DNA of 64,000 nucleotides, taken from assembly GCF_000261365.1 (NCBI RefSeq), contig NZ_AJVC01000003.1, forward strand, positions 186,001 through 250,000, read 5' to 3'. The stretch is from Herbaspirillum sp. GW103 (GTDB lineage Bacteria > Pseudomonadota > Gammaproteobacteria > Burkholderiales > Burkholderiaceae_D). The notes under the pieces are model-generated. The model did no database searches. It saw only the letters and a program-made list of their open reading frames with translations, and had not been told where the DNA came from. Shown one piece after another: positions 8,599 to 15,384 of the stretch. A program made the translations under genes and the position numbers. Numbering within the stretch: position 1 is the stretch's first letter; every line of letters starts with the position of its first letter.

Positions 8599-8628
8599 CA
8601 TCTGGAGGTCGGAATGAACCTCCAGATG
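8599..8628 (+). promoter_or_regulatory. Hairpin that would bury the Shine-Dalgarno site of the next gene
   Basis: CATCTGGAGGT (8599-8609) and ACCTCCAGATG (8618-8628) form an 11-bp perfect inverted repeat with an 8-base loop. The GGAGG ribosome site lies in the left arm and the ATG at 8614 in the loop, so the folded mRNA would block initiation. Confidence 0.6.
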
Positions 8629-8907
8629 CGTGAAAAGTTAGTTCAAGCCCTAGAAATCTTAGTTCCGATGCCCATCCGCTGGGCATTTCCGTGGGATGAG
8701 GGTTCTGCATCAGCCCGATGCAAAGGACGCTTCATTACCGACCAACTACGACGTTGGCGGGATGGAGGTAACTGCTTTTTTGATGCCCTTGATCGGCATA
8801 ACTCGGTAAACGTCATCTTCCGCGTTTGCTCCGGCCACGCGGAGGATCGACGATCAGAAATCTCGCGCCAGCAGGCAAGTGTGAACTTCTGGAGTTCTGG
8901 ATTTTAG
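8614..8907 (+). CDS. Hypothetical island protein, 97 residues
   Basis: The reading frame starts at an ATG with an excellent GGAGGT site five bases upstream and encodes MREKLVQALEILVPMPIRW followed by a basic middle section and ...VNFWSSGF at the end. I see no known domain, signal peptide or membrane helix. It lies between alpA and the replication gene, where P4-like islands carry small regulators. The unusual hairpin over its start argues that the start is real and regulated. A longer frame upstream of this ATG lacks a ribosome site. Confidence 0.55.
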   Translation: MNLQMREKLVQALEILVPMPIRWAFPWDEGSASARCKGRFITDQLRRWRDGGNCFFDALDRHNSVNVIFRVCSGHAEDRRSEISRQQASVNFWSSGF

Positions 8908-9054
8908 TGAGATTAAGAGATTTCTCTATTACTCGTATTTGGAGGTTGTTCTCTTGCTCCTCATGATGAGTCCAGAACGATTAAAAATTATTCTCAGTGC
9001 ACATGCTCTGCCAGTCAAGGCAGTGCATGGCATCGAGACCTTCAAGGGTAAGAA

Positions 9055-10266
9055 ATGGGCAAGAAAAATGACTTGGAGTCTAAAGTGGAGCAGCAGGTGC
9101 TCTCCACCTCGGACTTAAGAATCAGCGGTGTCGTCTCCCAGAAGGGAGCGACCAATTTGATCGGGCAGGACATGAGTGGCCTGCGTCAACTGGTTCCTTT
9201 CATGCGGTTGGTGTCGACGACCAAGAAGCAGGCGTTTTCGGTTGTTGATACTCCCTCCGGCAGGACGACAGCCAAGGAGTTCCCCTTGGGGAAATTCTTA
9301 GTTCACATGGATTCAATGCTGGAGGTCTATTCGAGCAGGTTCGACTTCAGCCCGGAATTGGCTCTCTTCTTCTCGGTTCTGCGTCAGCATGAGGAAATGC
9401 TGGAAAACATTACCGTGAAGAATCCTCATATTTTGTCGGGAGTAGGAAATCGGATTGTCGCGGACGCCTTTAATGACTTTATCGAAAAGCTTCGGAAGGG
9501 TGCGGCTGCTGAAGGCACGCGCAAGAAGATGGCCGATCGTGCACGGAATTCGTCCAAGAACCGTAAGCGTCTCGTTAAAGTGATCAACGTTCTGACGGAG
9601 CGTTACGCACGCTTGGTGGTGGTACGCTTGGATTTGCTCTATCGTTCAGCATCGATCGAAACCGGTCAGGCGCGTGCGGAGGCTAACCAACGTTTGCTCA
9701 GCCAACAGTTGCGCGATCAGCGTAACTGGCTGACCGGAAAGGCCGAGGATAAGAGCGACAACATGGCGCGCATTGATGTTGGTGTTGCCAAGGCTGATCT
9801 GAACGCTTTCTTGGCTAACATGCGCAAGGCCCCCGCCTTTGAGGCTATGGTGGGCTATGCTTGGAAGATGGAGTGGAGTCCGTGGTCTGGTTACCATTTC
9901 CATCTGGTGCTGTTCTACAATGGCTCGAAGGTTCAAAACGACTACCTGATTGCCAAGAACATCGGTGAGCGCTGGGAAGCGGTGACTGGTGGGCGCGGTT
10001 TTGTCAATAACTGTCAGGTCAATAAAAACCAATACAAGCATATCGGGACGGGCATCTTGAACCATTGGGACGAAGAGAAAAGGCAGAAGGTGATTGAGGC
10101 CGCGTGCTATTTGACGAAGGCGGAGCAGTACGTCCGGGTGAAGCCGAGTTCAAGGCATCGGGTTTTCCAAACGTCGATCGTCAAAGAGAAAGGCAACTTG
10201 GGCCGTCCGCGTACTCGCGCATCTGGTTCTCTGAAGGCGGGGGCAATCTTCAGCGGCGTCGTTTAG
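9055..10266 (+). CDS. YagK/YfjJ-type (inovirus Gp2-like) replication protein with HUH motif
   Basis: A 403-residue protein. The C-terminal third has the features of the YagK_YfjJ_C / Inovirus_Gp2 family: WKMEWSPWSGYHFHLVLFYNG, in which HFH (residues 281-283) is the His-hydrophobic-His metal motif, then a GERW...GRG section and ACYLTKAEQYVR with Tyr352, Lys355 and Tyr359 as candidate catalytic residues. Such proteins nick DNA to start rolling-circle replication. The N-terminal two thirds are helical and rich in Lys/Arg/Glu, without a recognised domain. E. coli relatives sit beside alpA genes in CP4 islands, as here. A strong terminator follows 26 bp after the stop. Confidence 0.8.
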   Translation: MGKKNDLESKVEQQVLSTSDLRISGVVSQKGATNLIGQDMSGLRQLVPFMRLVSTTKKQAFSVVDTPSGRTTAKEFPLGKFLVHMDSMLEVYSSRFDFSPELALFFSVLRQHEEMLENITVKNPHILSGVGNRIVADAFNDFIEKLRKGAAAEGTRKKMADRARNSSKNRKRLVKVINVLTERYARLVVVRLDLLYRSASIETGQARAEANQRLLSQQLRDQRNWLTGKAEDKSDNMARIDVGVAKADLNAFLANMRKAPAFEAMVGYAWKMEWSPWSGYHFHLVLFYNGSKVQNDYLIAKNIGERWEAVTGGRGFVNNCQVNKNQYKHIGTGILNHWDEEKRQKVIEAACYLTKAEQYVRVKPSSRHRVFQTSIVKEKGNLGRPRTRASGSLKAGAIFSGVV

Positions 10267-10291
10267 ACGATTGAGTCGGGCACTTCCAGAT

Positions 10292-10329
10292 AGAAAAGCG
10301 GCGAGCCAAATGCTCGCCGCTTTTCTTTT
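10292..10329 (+). terminator. Strong bidirectional Rho-independent terminator
   Basis: A 15-bp perfect stem (AGAAAAGCGGCGAGC and its complement) has a five-base loop and T-rich flanks, after the replication gene and before the convergent GIY-YIG gene. Confidence 0.9.
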
Positions 10330-10455
10330 GTGGAGCATATACGTCGTCAAAGACAGCTCCTGGCCGTTTGCCGCAAGAGATAGTCACTCGACGACGAAGG
10401 TCTGTAGGCGTTCTATCGCTTGCCGATCATCATTTGGTTCGCTGACTATCAAGGG

Positions 10456-11109
10456 CTATTCTTCGTCCCCGTGAAATTCTTCGTATAGATCTGCCAGGGA
10501 TTTTCCATTGAATGACCAGTACAGCTTTGAAGCTATGCCCCGCCCAACAATTTCAGGCATGAGCTGGAGCGAGACGTGTTGCAATGAAGATTCTTCGCCC
10601 CTGAAGCTGACCGTGTGCGCCCCGGTAATCGTTGCCGTTGTCACGCCGTCCCTGAAGGTGATGACGTCGCCCACCTTCAACCCAATTTCTAAATAATCGA
10701 TTTTCGGACGCATCTTGCGCTTGTCTTTTGCGGCAGACTCAAGTGCTTCAAGGTCGGTTTTGGCTTCCGCCTGGGCTTCAACCAACTCTGTAACCACCTT
10801 GCTCTGATGCAGTAATTCCAGAATAGCCACGACTTGACTGGGTTTTGTTCTAAAAAACTCGCGAGAAGGATTTATGCGGTCGGGAGCAAATGCAAGGTGA
10901 AGCGCCTGCTCAACCCTTCTCGCGTCCGGAACATTGCATGCAAAGACACAATCGAACGGAAGCGGAACTGCGCTGCTTTTTCCAAGGGCGGCAATGCGCT
11001 CACCCGCATCTGACGCCCGTGTCATTCCAATCTTAACGATGCCCGGCATTGCCGGGTTTGTAAGGATATAGACCGTCTGGAGGTCCTGCTCTAAATTGTT
11101 CTCTTCCAT
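10456..11109 (-). CDS. GIY-YIG nuclease-family protein (T5orf172 type) with an extra C-terminal domain
   Basis: A 217-residue protein. Residues 12-90 match the T5orf172/GIY-YIG fold: VYILTN (Tyr14), VKIGMT (residues 25-30), a conserved Arg in the following helix, VEQALH (Glu67, His71) and REFF. A charged linker rich in Ala, Glu and Lys follows. The last 70 residues (GDVITFRDGVTTATITGAH...) form a small beta-rich domain I cannot name. T5orf172 domains occur in phage and plasmid endonucleases and in DNA-end-processing proteins. Given the restriction system nearby, a defence or island-stability role is possible but unproven. It reads leftward, alone, towards the strong terminator. Confidence 0.75.
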   Translation of the reverse strand: MEENNLEQDLQTVYILTNPAMPGIVKIGMTRASDAGERIAALGKSSAVPLPFDCVFACNVPDARRVEQALHLAFAPDRINPSREFFRTKPSQVVAILELLHQSKVVTELVEAQAEAKTDLEALESAAKDKRKMRPKIDYLEIGLKVGDVITFRDGVTTATITGAHTVSFRGEESSLQHVSLQLMPEIVGRGIASKLYWSFNGKSLADLYEEFHGDEE

Positions 11110-11312
11110 TATCCTCCTCTCCCGCTAAAGAATTTGCCACTTTCTCTGGCCCCCATCAGCCCTCTTGCATGTCCTATTTAAGCGAGCCTGAGCGGATCAA
11201 TGCCCTCGTCGCTTAAAACAGACCAAACTATAGACGTCGATTTTTGGTCGGTTGCGGACATTCGGAATATGTATCTTAGTACATTAACTCAACAGCGGCA
11301 GATATACAGCAT

Positions 11313-11343
11313 AAAGCCCGGTTGAATTCTTCAACCGGGCTTT
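11313..11343. terminator. Bidirectional hairpin terminator
   Basis: A 14-bp stem (AAAGCCCGGTTGAA and its complement) with a three-base loop lies 38 bp beyond the stop of the leftward secreted-protein gene. Confidence 0.75.
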
Positions 11344-11380
11344 ACAGGGATTGCGAGTTGCTTTCGTCGTTACTAAAAAA

Positions 11381-11809
11381 TTATAGAAGATTGCACTCCA
11401 TCTTCTTCTGTATGGGCAAAACTTTAGCAGCATTGTTCTTGCCGAAGTTAACGCTCTTTCCTGCAAACTTGACCACCGCATCTGCCTTACGCAGGTCGTC
11501 GATGAGTGTCACGAAATTCTGAGTTCCTACTCGGCTGTCAGCTTCAAAGGGGCCATCGAATGTATGTCCGTTCACGCTGATGGTGAACTGCTTGATAGCG
11601 GCGTTGTTCTTGGTTTGATTTAGCATTACCGAGGAATAAGCATCGGCGCTACCGTCTTTCGTCGGGCAACCGATGTAAAGGCGGTAACCTTGGCTATCCG
11701 CGAAATATTCCAAGTTGCCCTGGCCATAGCCTTCTGTCCAACGTCCTTGGGCAGCTAAAACAGGAATACTAAGGGCAAAAAGAAGAATGCTCAGAATTTT
11801 TGTTTTCAT
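11381..11809 (-). CDS. Secreted or periplasmic hypothetical protein, 142 residues
   Basis: The protein begins MKTKILSILLFALSIPVLA, a clear Sec signal peptide cleaved before AQG. The mature part contains a WTEGYGQGNLEYF motif, one Cys early (YIGCPTK) and one at the very end (MECNLL) that could form a disulfide, and no membrane helix. I do not recognise the family; small exported proteins of this kind are common cargo of betaproteobacterial islands. An ATG three codons upstream (11818) is a possible alternative start; the later one gives the cleaner signal peptide. It is a single gene with its own terminator. Confidence 0.65.
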   Translation of the reverse strand: MKTKILSILLFALSIPVLAAQGRWTEGYGQGNLEYFADSQGYRLYIGCPTKDGSADAYSSVMLNQTKNNAAIKQFTISVNGHTFDGPFEADSRVGTQNFVTLIDDLRKADAVVKFAGKSVNFGKNNAAKVLPIQKKMECNLL

Positions 11810-11871
11810 AACTATCATCTTTCTAGATGTTGAATGAAATAGCAGGTATCGAGTGAAAAGCCCATAACAAA

Positions 11872-11899
11872 ACCGGCTACAGGTTGCGCTGTAGCCGGT
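11872..11899 (-). terminator. Leftward terminator after the 38-residue frame
   Basis: ACCGGCTACAG and CTGTAGCCGGT form an 11-bp perfect stem with a six-base loop. On the minus strand a TTTTG tract follows, so it would end leftward transcription 47 bp after the small gene at 11946-12062. Confidence 0.7.
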
Positions 11900-11945
11900 G
11901 ATAGATGAGGCAAGCGACGCCGGTCAAGTTACCCTGATGGCTGCC

Positions 11946-12062
11946 TTAGCTGCTACGCACCCGACGTTGCCACTTCTGATAATAGTAGCTGCGATCTTCA
12001 TCTCGACCGCCGGATTCGATCCAATCATCGTATTCAGGACTACCTTCAAAACCATCGGACAT
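11946..12062 (-). CDS. Very small acidic/basic protein, 38 residues
   Basis: The frame starts at an ATG with GTGGAGATCAAC upstream (GGAG at good spacing) and encodes MSDGFEGSPEYDDWIESGG, then a Tyr/Arg-rich end (SYYYQKW, RRVRSS). The N-terminal half is strongly acidic and the C-terminal end strongly basic. It lies between a leftward terminator and the divergent XRE regulator with its operators, which supports it being a real transcribed gene possibly under that repressor. No family is recognised. At 38 codons an artefact cannot be excluded. Confidence 0.45.
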   Translation of the reverse strand: MSDGFEGSPEYDDWIESGGRDEDRSYYYQKWQRRVRSS

Positions 12063-12188
12063 GTTGATCTCCACGTAGACAAAAAAATCGGCTGTGGATT
12101 TCTTCTCCAACAGCGCGGCAAAGGTTGCTAGCTATTCCATGCTGGCATACCACACGGGGAAAACGAGTTCCCGTATCAGTGAAATATA

Positions 12189-12221
12189 AACCAATCAGTT
12201 TGTTTTTACAACCAATTGGTT
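12189..12221. promoter_or_regulatory. Two repressor-type operators
   Basis: AACCAATCAGTT (12189-12200) and AACCAATTGGTT (12210-12221; perfect palindrome) are related sites with centres 21 bp apart, two helical turns. They lie 35-67 bp before the XRE gene, as expected for an autoregulating phage-type repressor. Confidence 0.65.
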
Positions 12222-12255
12222 ATCAAAAATCTCGCCGGGTTCTCACAATCTGTTT

Positions 12256-12684
12256 ATGAAAACAGTGGATGAGAAGCAGGCGTTTTCAACACGGCTGCGG
12301 CAAGCGTTGAAACGTAGCCCAAGGAAAATTGAAACAGCGACGGAATTGTCGGTGCAGTTCAGCTTGCGCCATCCCGAGGCGCCTATCACTCCGCAGGCAG
12401 CGCAGAAGTGGCTGACGGGAAAAGCTCGTCCCACCGCTGACAAAATCGAAACATTGGCGGAATGGTTAGACGTGTCACCTATGTGGTTGCGACATGGGGT
12501 TGCTGACAAGGCTCGGCCGTATACTGGGAATCTGACGCAGATGCAGGATGAACCGTTCCAGCCAACAGAGGAAGAGATTCTCCATTTGAAACGTCTGCGA
12601 GCTATGCCCGAGGCGCGGCGTTTGTTGGTTCTGGGTGTAGTGGAACAATTCGCTTTGGATGGCGAGGTGTGGGCCAATAAGTGA
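12256..12684 (+). CDS. XRE-like helix-turn-helix regulator (phage repressor type)
   Basis: A 142-residue protein. The DNA-binding part (about residues 10-75) includes FSTRLRQALKRSP, ITPQAAQKWLTGKARPTADKIETLAEWL and VSPMWLRHG. This matches a Cro/C1-type domain with a long first helix often found in betaproteobacterial prophages. The C-terminal half (FQPTEEEILHLKRLRAMPEARRLLVLGVVEQF) is a short helical tail and has no LexA-type peptidase, so an SOS-cleavage switch is unlikely. Two spaced palindromes lie just upstream and fit self-control. It probably also regulates the divergent small gene. Confidence 0.85.
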   Translation: MKTVDEKQAFSTRLRQALKRSPRKIETATELSVQFSLRHPEAPITPQAAQKWLTGKARPTADKIETLAEWLDVSPMWLRHGVADKARPYTGNLTQMQDEPFQPTEEEILHLKRLRAMPEARRLLVLGVVEQFALDGEVWANK

Positions 12685-12738
12685 TGAAGTGCCCATTCCC
12701 AGTTTGTTATTGTCTGATGATCGTCTCTTGATCACTCA

Positions 12739-12780
12739 AAAAAGATGCCCGCAGCGCGCTCTATAGAGCTGTGGGCATTC
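12739..12780 (-). terminator. Leftward terminator after the zinc-ribbon gene
   Basis: An imperfect stem (ATGCCCGCAG/CTGTGGGCAT, one wobble) with an internal CTCTATAGAG palindrome is followed on the minus strand by TCTTTTTT. It lies 18 bp after the stop of the gene at 12798. Confidence 0.75.
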
Positions 12781-12797
12781 AAATTCTGATGCGCAAA

Positions 12798-13130
12798 TTA
12801 CGGGGCGCTAAAGTTGCGCCCGCATTCCTGACATTCGTAGTTATCAAGTACATTGTTGTCAATGACTTCGCCGGCAGCGGCTCCGGCCGCGCAGCCAGTC
12901 GCGCCACTTAATAGTGCCCCCATAAGCGCTCCTACCAATCCGCCTACAGCGGAACCAACCGGCCCGACGGCCAGTCCCAGCGCGGCACCGGTTTCAGCGC
13001 AGGACAACACGGCGGCGGCGCTGCCTAACGCACCAGCGGTAGCGCCCAGGGCTCCTCCAATCTTGCGGCCGTAATGGCGGATGTTGACTTTACGGGAATT
13101 GCAATGAGGGCAATGATGTATTAATGACAT
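12798..13130 (-). CDS. Zinc-ribbon protein with glycine-zipper membrane segment
   Basis: A 110-residue protein with a split layout. Two Cys-x2-Cys pairs at the ends (HHCPHCNS near residue 7 and YECQECGRNF near 100) can together make one zinc ribbon. Between them is a long Gly/Ala-rich stretch (about residues 25-90) of GALGATAGALG- and GGLVGALMGALL-type repeats typical of glycine-zipper membrane insertion. AAGGAG precedes the ATG. Proteins with this layout occur in phages and islands but have no defined role that I know. A membrane-inserting segment held between the halves of a metal site suggests a conditional membrane-active protein; this is inference. Confidence 0.7.
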   Translation of the reverse strand: MSLIHHCPHCNSRKVNIRHYGRKIGGALGATAGALGSAAAVLSCAETGAALGLAVGPVGSAVGGLVGALMGALLSGATGCAAGAAAGEVIDNNVLDNYECQECGRNFSAP

Positions 13131-13410
13131 ATAGGAACTCCTTAGATTAGCAATGCCACGCTTGGTGGACAGAGTGGCAACAATGCCAACTCAGGGGAGT
13201 GATATGTCCTTGAAATTACTTTGAAACGTAGTTGGTCAGACTTCGATGCGAATCACCTAACGTTCTGGCAATGATTTGTCGTCGGGAACTTGGCTTGCAG
13301 GCCAATTCTGCAAGCTGAGCGAATCTCATATCAAATGAGATACCTCGCTTGGGACTGCCTGGCAGTCTCTGGTATCCTTGCTAATTTGAAATTGCTTTTT
13401 CTGGATACCA

Positions 13411-15384
13411 ATGACACTCAGTTTAGACCTCGGTACCGGGGTTGCGCCAACGGCGGTAATCGTCCAACAAGGTAAAGTCCTTGATTTTATTGACGGGTTG
13501 ACGCAGCGTGCTGAAACTCCTGAAGAATATGTGCGCCAGGAGATAGCAAAATCTTTGGTGCGTGAGTATGGATATCCCAAAAAGTCCATCGCAGTCGAGT
13601 TTACGCTTCGATTAGGGTCTCGCAAACCGCGCGCCGATCTGGTGATCTTTCATGATGGAGCGGAGCCTGATCAAGCGAACGCGTACGTTATTGTCGAGTG
13701 CAAAGAGCGCGGCATCAAAGCTTCTGATAAAAAAGAGGGCGTTGGCCAACTGCAAAGCTATATGGCGGCGTGTCCGAATGCCACGTATGGAATGTGGACT
13801 AACGGGTTAGAGCGCTTCTGCTACCGTAAAGTTGAAGTCAAGGGTAAATTCAGTTTTGACGAAATCCCTGATATCCCAGGATTTGGCAAGTCGGAGGATG
13901 ATGCGGAGAGGCCTCAATTCGACCAGTTAAAACCAGCTTCATCTGACGCACTTCTCTTTGCATTTAGGCGGTGTCACAACTATATTGCCGGAAATCAGGG
14001 CTTGCAAAAACCCCAGGCTTTCTGGGAGCTTTTGAAGCTGATTTTTTGCAAGATTCATGACGAACGTGAGAGTAGTGAGGTGGAGTTTTATGCCGCTTCT
14101 ACTGAGCGTAGCGGTATGAATGGTCAACTCAAAGTAAAAAAGAGAATTGATGCTTTGTTTGAGTCCGTGAAGGCTGACTATCCAGCGATCTTTCAAGAAA
14201 GCGATGTTGTCGCTTTGAATGCCCAAGTCCTGGCATATATCGTATCCCAGTTGCAAATGTATTCTCTGCTCGAAAGTGATGTGGATGTTAAAGGGCACGC
14301 TTACGAGGAAATTGTCGGCTCCAATCTTCGAGGTGACAGAGGTGAATTTTTTACCCCTAGGAATGTGTGCAATATGGTCGCGGCAATGCTCGACCCTGAA
14401 GAGGGGCAACTGATCCTTGATCCAGCTTGTGGTACCGGCGGATTTTTAATATCCGCGATGAATCGGGTGATTGAGAAAATCCGAGTGGCTGAGTTGGAAA
14501 AGTGGAAGGGTGATGTTAAACGTGCTGAACCGAAAATTACTGCACGAATTGCTAAGTTCGCTCGTAACTATATTGTTGGTTTGGACTTCAATCCTGAGCT
14601 AGTTAAAGCCACCAAGATGAATATGGTCATGAATAATGACGGTGCAGGTGGCTTATTTCAGGCTAACTCCCTTGCAAGTCCTGCTACTTGGGATGAAGAA
14701 TTACGGGAAAGAGAACTGCTCGGCAAGGTAGATTTGATTTTCACGAATCCGCCATTTGGTTCAAAAATCCCAGTAGACGAGCCAGCTATATTGGAAAAGT
14801 TCGATCTGGGTCATGCGTGGACTTACGATAAGAGTGCAGATGAATGGGTCATGCAAGGAGGTATTCAGAAGTCTCAGCCGCCTGAAATTCTCTTCATCGA
14901 GAGATGCGTTAAGTTTTTGAAGCCTGGAACTGGCCGCGTAGCGATGGTGCTTCCTGATGGGATTCTCGGCTCGCCTGGGCTTGGTTATGTGCGGCAATGG
15001 ATTTTAGCTAATACTAAGGTCCTCGCATCTATAGACCTTCATCCTGAGACTTTCCAGCCAAACGTAAGCGTACAAACTAGTGTCCTTATATTGGAACGTA
15101 AAACTGACGAGCTGATCGCTTTGGAAAAAGCTGCAAGAAAGCTGAGTGACTATAGCGTCTTTATGGCGGTGGCAAATCACATCGGACATGATAAGCGCGG
15201 AAATAGAACCTATGTAAGAGATAAAAAAGGTAATGAGATTGTTGAAGAGGTTGAGGAAACCGTTAAGGAATACGAGAACGGAAACCCCGTGTACAAGAAG
15301 CAGCGCACCCAGCGCAAGGTTGTTGATGACAACACTTTACAAATTGCACAGGCGTTCCGGAAATGGCTAAACGAGCAGGACTGA
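13411..15384 (+). CDS. Fused restriction nuclease and N6-adenine DNA methyltransferase
   Basis: A 657-residue protein with two parts. Residues 30-150 are an HsdR_N-type PD-(D/E)XK nuclease: Glu63, Asp76 (RADLVIF), Glu96 and Lys98 (VECK), then the GQLQSYMAAC helix. Residues 270-620 are a type I-like gamma-class adenine methyltransferase: GDRGEFFTP (309-316), the AdoMet motif DPACGTGG (337-344) and the catalytic NPPF (446-449). No helicase domain is present. The stop overlaps the start of the specificity gene by 22 bp. Layout and size resemble the A subunit of BcgI (type IIB); a type IIG/I-like variant is the alternative. AT-rich codon use marks it as island cargo. The ribosome site is weak. 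Confidence 0.88.
   Translation: MTLSLDLGTGVAPTAVIVQQGKVLDFIDGLTQRAETPEEYVRQEIAKSLVREYGYPKKSIAVEFTLRLGSRKPRADLVIFHDGAEPDQANAYVIVECKERGIKASDKKEGVGQLQSYMAACPNATYGMWTNGLERFCYRKVEVKGKFSFDEIPDIPGFGKSEDDAERPQFDQLKPASSDALLFAFRRCHNYIAGNQGLQKPQAFWELLKLIFCKIHDERESSEVEFYAASTERSGMNGQLKVKKRIDALFESVKADYPAIFQESDVVALNAQVLAYIVSQLQMYSLLESDVDVKGHAYEEIVGSNLRGDRGEFFTPRNVCNMVAAMLDPEEGQLILDPACGTGGFLISAMNRVIEKIRVAELEKWKGDVKRAEPKITARIAKFARNYIVGLDFNPELVKATKMNMVMNNDGAGGLFQANSLASPATWDEELRERELLGKVDLIFTNPPFGSKIPVDEPAILEKFDLGHAWTYDKSADEWVMQGGIQKSQPPEILFIERCVKFLKPGTGRVAMVLPDGILGSPGLGYVRQWILANTKVLASIDLHPETFQPNVSVQTSVLILERKTDELIALEKAARKLSDYSVFMAVANHIGHDKRGNRTYVRDKKGNEIVEEVEETVKEYENGNPVYKKQRTQRKVVDDNTLQIAQAFRKWLNEQD

Noticed and set aside
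11946..12684. Toxin-antitoxin pair formed by the small gene and the XRE gene
   Set aside because: The genes are divergent and the 38-residue frame has no toxin motif; repressor control is the simpler view.
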